Assembly: GCF_016909495.1 (NCBI RefSeq)
Contig: NZ_JAFBFW010000004.1
Location: 372,001-436,000, forward strand
Length of the DNA: 64,000 bases
DNA from: Pantoea coffeiphila
GTDB lineage: Bacteria; Pseudomonadota; Gammaproteobacteria; Enterobacterales; Enterobacteriaceae
Direction: 5' to 3'
Each line of letters begins with the position of its first letter. The stretch's first letter is position 1. Positions 8,398-17,772 of the stretch are shown here, in pieces. Made by a program: the position numbers and the translations under genes. The notes under the pieces are model-generated. The model worked only from the letters and a program-made list of their open reading frames with translations, was not told the DNA's origin and did not search any database.

Positions 8398-10050
8398 TTA
8401 CCGGCTGTTGCGCTCGTGCAAGGAGCGGGTAACCGCCGCCAGCAGCGGCGGAATATCGGCTCGCGGCAGCACCACTTCCACCAGCGATAAACGTGAACTA
8501 TCGGCAGCCAGCTGCATGACGTCTTCCAGCTGCACCGTCTGGGTCACCCGCCAGCTTTCCGCCGGGTTGTCCAGGCTCAGCGCCTCGGTCAGATGCGTCC
8601 AGTTCCATCGGGCGATATCGTTATAGCGCTGTTCGGCACCGTGGATCGCCCGCTCCACCGTATAGCCATCATTATTAAGCAGAAAGATAATCGGATGCTG
8701 GCCATCGCGCAGCATGGTGCCCAGCTCCTGCACCGTCAACTGCGCGGAGCCGTCGCCGATAATCAGGATCACCCGGCGGCCAGGCTCTGCCGTAGCGGCA
8801 CCAAAGGCGGCAGGCAGCGTGTAGCCAATCGATCCCCACAGCGTTTGCACCATCAGGCGGGTATTTTCCGGCAGCCGCAGCGCGGCAATGCCAAACGCGG
8901 CGGTCCCCTGATCGGCAAGAACGATATCGCCGGGGCGTAAGAACGCCTGCATGGCCTGCCAGAAACTGCCCTGGGTTAGCGATACCGAACGATCTTCCTC
9001 CATCACGGGAGGGGCGACAATATGTTGCCGCCAGCCGCTACCGTGCCGCCTTGCCACCCGATGCAGCACCTCCAGCGCTGCCGCCATCGGTATATCGTGG
9101 AAACAGTGCTCCCGTACCCGGCATTCGTTCAAGCCGACATCGATGGTTTTACCGCTGTCAATCTGCTGGGTAAACCCGGCCGTGACGGTATCGGTAAATT
9201 TGACGCCAATGGTGATAATCACCTCGCTCTGCTCAATCACCTCGCGGGTGCTCTGCGCACTGGATGCGCCGGCATAGGTTCCGGCAAAGCCATACAGGCT
9301 TTCGGGCACCACGCTTTTGCCCATCAGCAGAGTGGCAAAGGGCATCGGCACCTCCCGTAGCCAGCTTGCCAGCCTCTCCTGCTGCCCTGTCCGATCGGCA
9401 AGGAAGTCCACCAGCATCGCCACGCTGCGGGCTTTGGCCAGCAGCTGTTCTGCCGCGTCGGCAAACGCCGCCAGCTGCCGTTCGTGACGGCTGGTGCGCA
9501 GATCTAAAGGCGATGACGGCGGTGAAATCGGGCTGGCAGCAACGTTGGTGGCCAGCAGCAGGTACACCGGTCGATGCTCGGTCAGTGCGCAGCGCAGCAG
9601 CCGGTCGATTTCCGCCGCGGCGTTATCGGCGGTCAGCACGCTGCTGGCCACCGAGATTTCCTGATGCATGCGCAAAAAATGCCGGAAATCGCCGTCGCCC
9701 AGCGTGTGATGCAGTAATTCAGCGTTGTGCTGCGAGGTCTGCGACGGCGCACCGACAATATGCACCACCGGCAGATACTCCGCATAGCTGCCGGCCACAC
9801 CGTTAATAGCGCTAAGCTCACCCACACCGAAGGTGGTCAGCAGCGCGGCGGCACCCCGGCAGCGGGCATAGCCATCTGCCGCATAGGCGGCGTTAAGCTC
9901 ATTGGCGCAGCCAACCCATGCCAGTCGCGGATGGGCGATCACGCTGTCGAGAAATTGCAGATTGTAGTCGCCCGGCACGCCAAACAGATGGTCAATGCCC
10001 GTCTCATTCAAACGTTCCAGCAGATAATCACCCACGGTATAACTGTTCAT
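8398..10050 (-). CDS. ipdC: indole-3-pyruvate decarboxylase
   Basis: A ThDP-dependent 2-oxoacid decarboxylase of 550 residues, the size of IpdC from Enterobacter and Pantoea. It converts indole-3-pyruvate to indole-3-acetaldehyde, the key step of auxin synthesis in plant-associated enterobacteria. The cofactor glutamate is Glu51 in CANELNAAYAADG, the paired catalytic histidines lie in LLHHTLGDGDF, and the ThDP/Mg motif starts at GDGSAQ (about residue 431) and ends LNNDGYT. The ribosome-binding site GAGGAG is eight bases before the ATG. It is monocistronic with its own terminator. Related phenylpyruvate or pyruvate decarboxylases share the motifs, so substrate choice is inferred from overall likeness. 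Confidence 0.88.
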   Translation of the reverse strand: MNSYTVGDYLLERLNETGIDHLFGVPGDYNLQFLDSVIAHPRLAWVGCANELNAAYAADGYARCRGAAALLTTFGVGELSAINGVAGSYAEYLPVVHIVGAPSQTSQHNAELLHHTLGDGDFRHFLRMHQEISVASSVLTADNAAAEIDRLLRCALTEHRPVYLLLATNVAASPISPPSSPLDLRTSRHERQLAAFADAAEQLLAKARSVAMLVDFLADRTGQQERLASWLREVPMPFATLLMGKSVVPESLYGFAGTYAGASSAQSTREVIEQSEVIITIGVKFTDTVTAGFTQQIDSGKTIDVGLNECRVREHCFHDIPMAAALEVLHRVARRHGSGWRQHIVAPPVMEEDRSVSLTQGSFWQAMQAFLRPGDIVLADQGTAAFGIAALRLPENTRLMVQTLWGSIGYTLPAAFGAATAEPGRRVILIIGDGSAQLTVQELGTMLRDGQHPIIFLLNNDGYTVERAIHGAEQRYNDIARWNWTHLTEALSLDNPAESWRVTQTVQLEDVMQLAADSSRLSLVEVVLPRADIPPLLAAVTRSLHERNSR

Positions 10051-10255
10051 TGCTCACACTCCTCTGCGGGGCATAAGCTGAGTATTAGCGATAATTTTCA
10101 CTTCGTTAGCAGAAAGGCTGCGCGGGAAATGGCAACAGAACGTTACGCTAATAATTCTCCCTGAGTTGCGATCCGTGGCGCTATTTTTGTGAGTGTAACC
10201 GTATACACTGATGTGCTGTGTCGCCATATTTCTTCTTAACTGACGGGATTTTTTT

Positions 10256-11245
10256 ATGTTTTATCAGGCAGATGAACAGCGTTATCAAAATATGACCTAC
10301 CACCGTTGCGGCCGTAGCGGCCTGAAGCTTCCGGCGATTTCGCTGGGACTTTGGCATAATTTTGGCGACAGTACCCGGGTTGACGTCAGTCGTGACCTGC
10401 TGCGCCACGCCTTTGATAACGGTATCACCCATTTCGACCTGGCCAACAACTACGGCCCACCGCCGGGATCGGCCGAAGAGCATTTTGGCCGTATCCTGCG
10501 GGAAGATTTTCGTCCGTGGCGCGATGAGCTGATTATTTCCAGTAAGGCTGGATATACCATGTGGCCCGGCCCCTACGGCGACTGGGGTTCACGTAAGTAT
10601 CTGATTTCCAGCCTCGACCAGAGCCTGAAGCGTATGGATCTCGAATACGTCGATATCTTCTATCACCACCGCCCGGACCCGGAAACCCCGCTGGAAGAGA
10701 CGATGACCGCCCTCGACCATCTGGTACGTCAGGGGAAAGCGCTGTACGTCGGGCTGTCTAACTATCCGGCGGCACTGGCGGCCGAAGCCATCGCCATACT
10801 GAAAGATCTGGGTACCCCCTGCCTTATCCATCAACCGAAATATTCCATGTTCGAACGCGCACCGGAAGCGGGCCTGCTGGACGTGCTGTCCGAGCAGGGC
10901 GTTGGCAGCATTGCCTTCTCACCGCTGGCCGGAGGCATGCTCACCGATCGCTATCTGAACGGTATTCCTGAGGATTCACGTGCCGCCAGCGGCAGCCGCT
11001 TCCTGAGCGAAGACCAGCTGACAGCCGAGAAGATGGAGAAGGTTCGCCGGCTGAATTCGCTGGCGCAGCAGCGCGGGCAGAAACTGTCACAGATGGCGCT
11101 GGCCTGGGTGCTGCGCGGCGACCGCGTGACCTCGGTGCTGATCGGTGCCAGTAAAACCAGCCAGATTGATGATGCGCTGGGAATGCTGGATAACCGCAGT
11201 TTTAGCGCAGAAGAGCTGGCGCAGATCGATGCGATTCTTGGCTGA
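10256..11245 (+). CDS. YghZ-like aldo-keto reductase
   Basis: A 329-residue aldo-keto reductase of the AKR14/voltage-channel-beta-like group. It aligns with E. coli YghZ, an L-glyceraldehyde 3-phosphate reductase, from MFYQADEQRYQNMTYHRCG onward; HFDLANNYGPPPGSAEE and SRKYLISSLDQSLKRM are nearly identical. The catalytic tetrad is visible as Asp and Tyr in FDLANNYG, Lys in SSKAGY and His in FYHHRPD. It ends about 17 residues before E. coli YghZ, which is a normal variation. Start at 10256 fits the family, though its ribosome-binding site is weak. It is divergent from ipdC across 205 bases; a role in indole-acetaldehyde metabolism is only conceivable from position. Confidence 0.85.
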   Translation: MFYQADEQRYQNMTYHRCGRSGLKLPAISLGLWHNFGDSTRVDVSRDLLRHAFDNGITHFDLANNYGPPPGSAEEHFGRILREDFRPWRDELIISSKAGYTMWPGPYGDWGSRKYLISSLDQSLKRMDLEYVDIFYHHRPDPETPLEETMTALDHLVRQGKALYVGLSNYPAALAAEAIAILKDLGTPCLIHQPKYSMFERAPEAGLLDVLSEQGVGSIAFSPLAGGMLTDRYLNGIPEDSRAASGSRFLSEDQLTAEKMEKVRRLNSLAQQRGQKLSQMALAWVLRGDRVTSVLIGASKTSQIDDALGMLDNRSFSAEELAQIDAILG

Positions 11246-11627
11246 TTAGCTGGCTGGCTGGCTGGCCGCGCAGATTTAAGTTATCCCACTGCGACCGCCA
11301 GCAAATTATCGTTTCAGGTTACGATCAGGAACTGCCGCCAGCTTCCCGCCGCTTCAGGTTAAAACACGGCCTGAAGCGCGGGTTTTCAGACAGTACGGCA
11401 TGTCGCCAATTTTACTGTGCTGACTCATTCATCTTCCAACCAGCCATTTTCTGCACCATCAAGCCTGTAGAGCAGACACGTGACCGTTCGGTTTTCTGCC
11501 CTTGCCCCAGATAATTCCCAAATCCGCATCTTTTAACGCATTTCAGACTCCGCCAGTCGTCACGCACTAAGCCCGCCCCTATTCTGCTGATACGGTGGAG
11601 AAGTCGGGCCGCTGATAAGGAGATAAT
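11246..11627. other. 380-base gap: CTGG repeats, terminator, ypeC promoter
   Basis: The gap starts with four tandem CTGG units (11250-11265), then holds the hairpin terminator at 11350-11384. The right half should contain the ypeC promoter; ribosome-binding bases AAGGAG precede the start. I see no gene. Confidence 0.6.
11350..11384 (+). terminator. terminator of the aldo-keto reductase gene
   Basis: A perfect 9-bp inverted repeat, CGCTTCAGG and CCTGAAGCG with an 11-base loop, followed by CGGGTTTT. It lies 105 bases after the stop codon, so it is somewhat distant. Confidence 0.5.
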
Positions 11628-11975
11628 ATGAAACGCTTATTGTTGATTGCCGCTTTAGTGGCATGTTTATCACCGCTGGCTCTGCACACAGCACAGGCAG
11701 ACAGCGCAAGAATTACTCTGGCTCCGGGCATTACCTTGCATTTGGGCGACCGTGACGATCGTGGCCGCTACTGGGACGGCGGGCGCTGGCGTGATGACCG
11801 CTGGTGGCGCAATAACTATCGCTACGATGAAGGGCGCTGGTGGCGACACGAGCAGTGGCGACGCCATGAAGAGATGCGCCGCCATCATCAGTGGGAGAAA
11901 GAGCGACGCTGGCGGGAACATGAACGCCGCCGCGAATGGCGGGAGCACGATCGCGATCGCCGCCATCACCACTAA
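11628..11975 (+). CDS. ypeC: secreted basic DUF2502 protein YpeC
   Basis: A 115-residue exported protein with a clear signal peptide (MKRLLLIAALVACLSPLAL..AQA, cleavage about residue 24). The mature part begins with the family motif ITLAPGITLHLGDRDDRGRYWDGG, as in E. coli YpeC. It then becomes extremely rich in Arg, Trp, Glu and His (RRWREHERRREW...RHHH). The function of the DUF2502 family is not established. The histidine-rich tail could bind metal, which would fit the neighbouring manganese transporter mntH, but that is speculation. It sits tail to tail with mntH, as in E. coli. Confidence 0.9.
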   Translation: MKRLLLIAALVACLSPLALHTAQADSARITLAPGITLHLGDRDDRGRYWDGGRWRDDRWWRNNYRYDEGRWWRHEQWRRHEEMRRHHQWEKERRWREHERRREWREHDRDRRHHH

Positions 11976-11995
11976 TATCCTGAAAAGAAGATAAA

Positions 11996-12028
11996 AAAAA
12001 GGGCAATCCGCGAAGAATTGCCCTTTTT
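11996..12028. terminator. bidirectional terminator between ypeC and mntH
   Basis: The stem GGGCAAT (12001-12007) and ATTGCCC (12017-12023) is flanked by an A-run on the left and a T-run on the right, extending pairing to 12 bp. It serves both converging genes. Confidence 0.9.
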
Positions 12029-12043
12029 AACATCGAAAAGAAA

Positions 12044-13282
12044 TTACAGGCCGGTCGCCATCGACACCAGCAGATAGCCGTTCAGCGCCACCACAATCAC
12101 CACGATCAGCCGGCCAATATTCTGCATCAAACGCGAGTTCACCATATCGCCCATCAGTTCGCGGTTGCCGGTAAATGCCAGCAGCGGCACCAGCGCCAGC
12201 GCAATACCAAAGCTCAGCACCACCTGGCTCATCACCAGAATACGGGTCGGGTCCCAGCCCGCAATGATAACGATAAATGACGGCACCATGGTAATAACGC
12301 GACGTACCAGCAGCGGGATATGGAAGTGGATAAAGCCCTGCATCACCACCTGTCCGGCCATAGTGCCGACGACCGTTGATGACAGACCGGCGGCCAGCAG
12401 GCTCAGACCAAACACCACCGCCGCTGCTTTACCCAGCAGAGGATCGAGGGTGAGATAGGCCTCATCCAGATCGGCAATACCGCTGTGGCCGCTGAAGTGA
12501 AACGCGGCAGCGGCAGTGGCCATCATCGCCAGGTTAACAAACCCGGCGATGGTCATCGCCACGGCCACATCCAGCTTGGTGGAACTGTAGCGCTCGCTGC
12601 GCGTGCCGCCATCACTCTTTTGGGTCAGCGAAGAGTGAAGGTAGATCACGTGCGGCATAATGGTCGCGCCCAGCACCCCGGCGGCAAGCAGCACCGCGTC
12701 AGCGGTTGGCAGCGATGGCACCGCCATACCCTGCAATAAATCCACCACTTTCGGCTGGGAGAAAAACAGCTCGATCACGTAGGCGGCGGCGACAAACAGC
12801 AGCAGGCCGCCAATCACCAGTTCAAGCGGCTTTTGGCCTCGGCTTTGCAGCATCAGAATCAGGAAGGTGGCCACCCCGGTAAGCATGGCACCCTGCAGCA
12901 GGCTGACGCCAAAGACCAGCTTAAAGCCGATCGCCGCACCGATAAACTCAGCAAGATCGGTGGCCATGGCGATGATTTCTGCCTGCACCCAGTAGAACCA
13001 GACCACCGGGCGGGGGAAGCGATCGCGAATATGCTCACACAGGTTTTTGCCAGTGGCGATGCCGAGCTTAGCCGACATCAGCTGAATCACCATCGCCATA
13101 ATATTGGCCCAGACCACCACCCACAGCAATTTGTAGCCGTAGGAGGCACCGGCCTGAATATTGGTGGCGAAGTTGCCGGGATCGATATAGCCGATCGCCG
13201 CGATGAAGGCAGGCCCCATCAAGGCAAACTTAATTTTTCGGTTACTGCGGACGCTCTGCTGCGCAGTGCGACTTTCCAGCAT
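12044..13282 (-). CDS. mntH: Mn(II)/proton symporter MntH (Nramp family)
   Basis: A 412-residue Nramp transporter, the same length as E. coli MntH, importing Mn2+ (and Fe2+) with protons across the inner membrane. The metal-binding helix-1 motif DPGN is at residues 34-37 and the helix-6 motif MPH at 209-211. Eleven hydrophobic segments are apparent. The gene is convergent with ypeC and divergent from nupC. Its upstream region holds a Fur-like site and two MntR-like palindromes, consistent with the dual iron/manganese repression known in E. coli. Confidence 0.97.
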   Translation of the reverse strand: MLESRTAQQSVRSNRKIKFALMGPAFIAAIGYIDPGNFATNIQAGASYGYKLLWVVVWANIMAMVIQLMSAKLGIATGKNLCEHIRDRFPRPVVWFYWVQAEIIAMATDLAEFIGAAIGFKLVFGVSLLQGAMLTGVATFLILMLQSRGQKPLELVIGGLLLFVAAAYVIELFFSQPKVVDLLQGMAVPSLPTADAVLLAAGVLGATIMPHVIYLHSSLTQKSDGGTRSERYSSTKLDVAVAMTIAGFVNLAMMATAAAAFHFSGHSGIADLDEAYLTLDPLLGKAAAVVFGLSLLAAGLSSTVVGTMAGQVVMQGFIHFHIPLLVRRVITMVPSFIVIIAGWDPTRILVMSQVVLSFGIALALVPLLAFTGNRELMGDMVNSRLMQNIGRLIVVIVVALNGYLLVSMATGL

Positions 13283-13328
13283 AGTGGTGACCCCTGATCT
13301 GCGGCTGATACGCTATTTTGCCGTATAT

Positions 13329-13345
13329 GATAATGATTATTAAAC
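13329..13345 (-). promoter_or_regulatory. Fur-box-like site upstream of mntH
   Basis: GATAATGATTATTAAAC matches the left and central part of the Fur consensus (GATAATGATAATCATTATC). It lies about 50-60 bases before the mntH start. Fur repression of mntH is known in E. coli; this site is a match by eye only. Confidence 0.6.
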
Positions 13346-13372
13346 GCGTTTGTAATGATTGTAGTTATCGCT

Positions 13373-13412
13373 GTGATAGCCATCGCTATGAAATATAGCA
13401 CTGGCTATACTT
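13373..13412 (-). promoter_or_regulatory. two tandem MntR-box-like palindromes
   Basis: The core of the E. coli MntR operator is ATAGC-N4-GCTAT. It occurs twice: at 13376-13389 (spacer CATC) and at 13395-13408 (spacer ACTG), with centres 19 bp apart. The second box, with flanks AAAT and ACTT, is the closer match to the full operator (AAACATAGCAAAGGCTATGTTT pattern). Both lie upstream of mntH. Manganese-loaded MntR would be expected to bind here. Confidence 0.75.
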
Positions 13413-13721
13413 TGGGTTACAGTACGTCAAAGCTAAAATTTGAGCAACCTCTTTCACTGTAGGGCATTCGGAATTCACTTACCAGATACAGGGTGTTTTT
13501 TTCATCGCCTTTTCACCGCGATTACGCTAAGTAGTATGAAGTAAACGATCCAGGCAGGGGAAATTTCGGCGAGTGAAGAGAAAAACCTGTGACGGCTCAT
13601 GCTTTTCTGCAAAAAGCTGTAATAGCTAATTGTTATATTGTGGATTAAGTCTCGTTTTTCCAAACCTTATTACATAGAATGTGCAACGAAATATAACTGC
13701 CCTCAAATTATTGGAGCAAAC

Positions 13722-14906
13722 ATGTCCCGCATTCTGCACTTTGCACTGGCACTGGCGGTGGTTGCGCTGTTGGCCTTACTGGTCAGCCGCGACCGAAAAA
13801 ATATCCGCGTCCGCTTCGTTATCCAGCTTTTGGTGATCGAAGTTCTGCTGGCCTGGTTCTTCCTGAACTCTGAAGTCGGTCTTGGCTTCGTTAAAGGCTT
13901 CTCGGATCTGTTCGAAAAACTGCTGAAATACGCAGCGGAAGGTACCAACTTTGTCTTCGGTAATATGAGCGACAAAGGCCTGGCCTTCTTCTGGCTTAAC
14001 GTTCTGTGCCCAATCGTCTTTATCTCTGCGCTGATCGGTATTCTGCAGCATTTCCGCATCCTGCCAATCATCATCCGCGCCATCGGTACGGTGCTGTCGA
14101 AGATCAACGGCATGGGCAAACTGGAATCCTTTAACGCGGTAAGTTCGCTGATTTTGGGACAGTCAGAAAACTTTATCGCCTATAAAGATATTCTCGGAAA
14201 AATGTCCGAACGCCGTATGTACACCATGTCAGCAACCGCGATGTCGACCGTTTCTATGTCGATTGTGGGTGCCTACATGACCATGCTGCAGCCTAAATAC
14301 GTTGTTGCTGCGCTGATCCTGAATATGTTCAGTACCTTTATTGTACTGTCGTTAATCAACCCGTACCGCGTTGAGAGCGAAGAAGACCTGAAGCTGAATA
14401 ATACGCACAAAGGTCAGAGCTTCTTTGAAATGCTGGGTGAATACATTCTTGCCGGTTTCAAAGTTGCGGTTATCGTAGCCGCAATGCTGATTGGTTTTAT
14501 CGCGCTGATCTCCGGTATTAATGCCCTGTTTGATACCATTTTCGGCATCAGCTTCCAGGGTATTCTTGGCTACGTGTTCTTCCCGTTTGCCTGGGTGATG
14601 GGCGTTCCTGCCGGTGAAGCGCTGCAGGTTGGCAGCATCATGGCAACTAAACTGGTGTCTAACGAGTTTGTTGCAATGATGGATCTGCAGAAGATTGCCT
14701 CCCAGCTGTCACCGCGCGCGGAAGGTATCCTGTCGGTGTTCCTGGTCTCCTTCGCTAACTTCTCTTCGATCGGTATCGTTGCCGGTGCGATTAAAGGCCT
14801 GAATGAAGAACAGGGTAACGTCGTCTCCCGCTTCGGCCTGAAGCTGCTGTACGGCTCAACGCTGGTCAGCGTGCTGTCGGCTTCTATCGCCGGACTGGTG
14901 CTGTAA
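13722..14906 (+). CDS. nupC: nucleoside/proton symporter NupC
   Basis: A concentrative nucleoside transporter of 394 residues (E. coli 400) that imports pyrimidine nucleosides and adenosine with protons. The start is the ATG at 13722, preceded by GGAG, giving [22 protein letters not shown] as in E. coli. The family segments [27 protein letters not shown] and [23 protein letters not shown] that line the substrate site are conserved. About nine hydrophobic spans are visible. A strong terminator follows directly. Confidence 0.97.
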   Translation: MSRILHFALALAVVALLALLVSRDRKNIRVRFVIQLLVIEVLLAWFFLNSEVGLGFVKGFSDLFEKLLKYAAEGTNFVFGNMSDKGLAFFWLNVLCPIVFISALIGILQHFRILPIIIRAIGTVLSKINGMGKLESFNAVSSLILGQSENFIAYKDILGKMSERRMYTMSATAMSTVSMSIVGAYMTMLQPKYVVAALILNMFSTFIVLSLINPYRVESEEDLKLNNTHKGQSFFEMLGEYILAGFKVAVIVAAMLIGFIALISGINALFDTIFGISFQGILGYVFFPFAWVMGVPAGEALQVGSIMATKLVSNEFVAMMDLQKIASQLSPRAEGILSVFLVSFANFSSIGIVAGAIKGLNEEQGNVVSRFGLKLLYGSTLVSVLSASIAGLVL

Positions 14907-14912
14907 CACGGA

Positions 14913-14937
14913 TCGGGGCCTGATGGCCCCGATTTTC
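14913..14937 (+). terminator. nupC terminator
   Basis: The stem TCGGGGCC / GGCCCCGA with a TGAT loop is followed by TTTTC, seven bases after the stop codon. Confidence 0.9.
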
Positions 14938-15316
14938 ATTTGGTTAAACCGCCGTCTGAAGCTGTCACTGCTTTTCCATCGTCACATCATCCTTACCCTG
15001 TCCGCTTTCCCCTGCCGCCCGTCATGACCCTATCCGCTTGTGGCGTTTGCCGTCTGTTATCACATCATCTCAACCGACCGGATGACATTTCGCGCCCCCG
15101 ATCGCCACGCGCTGCGCCACAACATTGCTGATTTGCTGGTTAACAACGAACAATTATTGATTTCACTCGCCTTTTAATCCGGCTTAGTGTGGCCCTCTGA
15201 ATTGCCACCCTTCGACGTTTACTGCGGATTGTTGTTGATGAAGGCCAGTCGTTCAACGGCAGAGCGTTCATTTCCGACAGTAGCGACCTCTTTCACTGAC
15301 TGTCTGGAACCCTCTT
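14938..15316. other. 380-base gap before the rhodanese gene
   Basis: No RNA gene or operator is recognised. A 63-codon plus-strand frame at 14940-15131 has no ribosome-binding site and an arbitrary composition. The promoter of the rhodanese gene presumably lies in the last 100 bases. Confidence 0.5.
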
Positions 15317-16912
15317 ATGGCTGAAAATACTCTGTTAACCCGCGACTACCACCAACTGCGCCTGGCTCTGCAAAACCATCAGGAAGTGGCGCTGGTTGAT
15401 GTGCGGGAAGAAGTCCAGTTTGCCAGCGGACATCCGCTGTTTGCGGTGAATATCTCCCTTTCCAAGCTGGACCTGGAGATCCTGAACCGCGTTCCCCGCC
15501 TGACCACGCCGGTGACCGTTTACGATAACGGTGAAGGACTGGCACAGGAGGCTGCCGCCAGACTGCGCGAGATTGGCTATCTTGACGTTGCGCTGCTGGC
15601 AGGAGGACTGTCCGGCTGGACCGAAGCGGGCGGAGAGCTGTTCAGCGACGTCAATGTCCCCAGCAAAGCGTTTGGCGAACTGGTTGAGAAACGGGCTAAA
15701 ACCCCGTCGCTGTCAGCCGATGAGGTCAACGCCCTACAGCGGGCAGGTAGCAGCGTGGTGCTGCTGGATGCCCGACGTTTTGACGAGTATCAGACGCAAA
15801 GTATTCCCGGCAGCATTAGCGTCCCCGGCGGTGAACTGGTGCTGCGTAGCCGGGATCTGGCTCCATCGCCGGAAACCACCATTGTCGTCATCAGCGCCGA
15901 TCGCACACGTAGCATTATTGGTGCGCAGTCGCTGATTGATAGCGGGCTGCCTAACCCGGTTTACGCCCTGCGTGACGGCATCCTCAGCTGGACGCAGGCA
16001 GGACTGAAGCTGGAGGCGAATCAGACGCATCGTTACGGCGAAGCCAGTGACACGGCCCGTCTGCATGCGGCACGCCACGCGCGTACCCTGGCAGACAAAG
16101 CCGGGGTCCAGCGCGCTACGCTGGACGATGTGAACGTCTGGCGCCAGCAGGATCGGCACACGCTTTATCTGTTTGACGTGCGCGATGAGGCGGAATATCA
16201 GCAGGGTCATTTACCCGATTCACGTCACGTTCCCGGCGGGCAGCTGCTTCAGGAAACCGATCATTACGCCAGCGTTCGCGGTGCATGGATTGTTCTGATC
16301 GATAACGATGGCGTACGAGCCAATATCAGCGCGTCCTGGCTGGCACAGCTGGGCTGGCAGACGTTTGTGCTCGATGGTTTGAGCAAAGCGGACTTCAGCG
16401 CCACCGGCGGCTGGTCACCACGGGTTCCAGCGCAGCCTGCCCTTCCGGAAATTGAACCCGCAGAGCTGTCGGCCCTGCTTGCCAGCGGCGATATTCAGGT
16501 ACTGGATTTCACCACCAGCGCCAACTACGCCAATGCGCATATTCCAGGGGCAGCGTGGCTCCAGCGTTCGGTACTGACCACCGAAGGAGCCGCCGTGCTG
16601 CCGGATTCAGCACGCTATGTTGTGACCTGCGGCAGCAGCCTGCTGGCGCGCTATTCGATTCCGAAGCTGGAACAGCTGACCGGCAAACCGGTTCTGGCGC
16701 TGAAGGGGGGGAACACCGCGTGGAAAGCCGCCGGTCTGCCGGTGGAAAGCGGAGAAACCCGGCTGCTGCTGCCGCGCGTCGATCGCTACCCGCGACCTTA
16801 TGAAGGCAAAGATATCTCCCCTGCTACTTTACAGGCCTATCTTGAATGGGAGCGTGGGCTGATCGCGCAGCTGGATCGTGATGGTACCCATGGTTTTCAG
16901 GTATTGAGATAA
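15317..16912 (+). CDS. four-domain rhodanese-like protein
   Basis: A 531-residue protein of four tandem rhodanese-homology domains at about residues 8-107, 130-245, 265-370 and 385-480, then a C-terminal tail. Each domain shows the usual DVRE/DARR/DVRD/DFTT strand and a GG.SGW or GG..AWKAAG-type end. At the active-site loop, domain 1 has VYDNGEG, domain 2 VISADRT and domain 3 LIDNDGV, all lacking cysteine. Only domain 4 keeps it (VTCGSSLLARY). Known rhodaneses move sulfur from thiosulfate or persulfides; here only the last domain could do so. No signal peptide, so cytoplasmic. It is monocistronic, with a terminator at 17042. Confidence 0.88.
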   Translation: MAENTLLTRDYHQLRLALQNHQEVALVDVREEVQFASGHPLFAVNISLSKLDLEILNRVPRLTTPVTVYDNGEGLAQEAAARLREIGYLDVALLAGGLSGWTEAGGELFSDVNVPSKAFGELVEKRAKTPSLSADEVNALQRAGSSVVLLDARRFDEYQTQSIPGSISVPGGELVLRSRDLAPSPETTIVVISADRTRSIIGAQSLIDSGLPNPVYALRDGILSWTQAGLKLEANQTHRYGEASDTARLHAARHARTLADKAGVQRATLDDVNVWRQQDRHTLYLFDVRDEAEYQQGHLPDSRHVPGGQLLQETDHYASVRGAWIVLIDNDGVRANISASWLAQLGWQTFVLDGLSKADFSATGGWSPRVPAQPALPEIEPAELSALLASGDIQVLDFTTSANYANAHIPGAAWLQRSVLTTEGAAVLPDSARYVVTCGSSLLARYSIPKLEQLTGKPVLALKGGNTAWKAAGLPVESGETRLLLPRVDRYPRPYEGKDISPATLQAYLEWERGLIAQLDRDGTHGFQVLR

Positions 16913-17041
16913 GGCTCTTTAGGAGAGGCGAGCTGACTGAGGCTCGCTGTGCTGTGCTGTGCTGAAGGATAGGGCAACGCAGGTTAGTCGGGGAATGAAG
17001 CGATTGTATTTCTCACCACAGCGCTAAAATAGTGGGCGATT

Positions 17042-17076
17042 AAGCGGGGACCTGAAACGGGTTACCCCGCTTTTTT
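17042..17076 (+). terminator. terminator downstream of the rhodanese gene
   Basis: The stem AAGCGGGG / CCCCGCTT with a 15-base loop is followed by TTTTTT. It lies 130 bases past the rhodanese stop, after a short (GTGCT)n-like stretch near 16950. Confidence 0.75.
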
Positions 17077-17163
17077 ATGCGAAAAGCCGCGTGGTCGTAA
17101 AAAATGAACGAAAAAAACCCGCCGAAGCAGATTTATTTTTTAACAACGACCTGTTTGAGAATT

Positions 17164-17239
<76 letters not shown>

Positions 17240-17287
17240 ACTACTAAACTCTGTTTTTCGGTGCCACCTGAACCTTCTGGTAAGGTT

Positions 17288-17363
<76 letters not shown>

Positions 17364-17396
17364 AGTCCGAAAAACCGTGTCGTGTTGACGGCGGGG

Positions 17397-17425
17397 ATAA
17401 TATGAAACAGCGCGGTTGGTGTCAA
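17397..17425 (-). promoter_or_regulatory. strong sigma-70 promoter of the tRNA-Ala operon
   Basis: On the minus strand a perfect -35 TTGACA (17420-17425), a 17-base spacer and -10 TATTAT (17397-17402). The downstream discriminator CCCCGCC is GC-rich, as is typical of stable-RNA promoters under stringent control. Confidence 0.9.
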
Positions 17426-17772
17426 CGGCAAATTAACAATCTGAGATCGATCGCTGAAAAAGACGCCAAAGCGATGATAAAAGCGTTAATTTCCTGTTTT
17501 AGCATCCTCACTGCGCCGGACTCATTACGACAGGTTATTATCACTACGATCGGACTTCCGTCAGGAAACCCCTAAGATTTCCCCTAGTTCAGCCACTTAT
17601 CTTTCGCTGTTAATTATTGGTAATTTTTATAAGTAAAGCTGCTTGTTTTTGTTAACTGAGCGTGCAAAACTTGCGCCCGAATTTGGATGCCGGGCCTTCT
17701 CTGCGCTGGATGCGCGCGTTTCAGCACGCGACGGAATCCGGCAGTTTATTATCACTATAAATCAGAGCCCCC
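17426..17772. other. gap upstream of the FNT channel gene, with hairpin
   Basis: About 350 bases between the tRNA promoter and the channel gene. A 5-bp hairpin CGCGT-TTCAGC-ACGCG (17715-17730) nested inside GGAT/ATCC pairing lies 40-60 bases before the start. No known riboswitch class is recognised, and a 62-codon frame here is not called. Confidence 0.4.

Larger units (their letters stand above)
13283..13721. other. 440-base divergent regulatory gap, mntH/nupC
   Basis: The left third holds the mntH control sites (Fur-like and MntR-like, listed separately). The right part should hold the nupC promoter; nupC is CRP- and CytR-controlled in E. coli, but the only CRP-like half site I see (TGTGACGGCTCATG near 13590) has a poor right half. 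An upstream in-frame extension of nupC through this region is not believed to be translated. Confidence 0.6.

Noticed and set aside
13585-13605. CRP site upstream of nupC
   Set aside because: TGTGACGGCTCATG has a good left half but a poor right half; too weak to list as a site.
14940-15131. 63-codon ORF after nupC
   Set aside because: Starts inside the terminator region, has no Shine-Dalgarno sequence and has non-coding-like composition.
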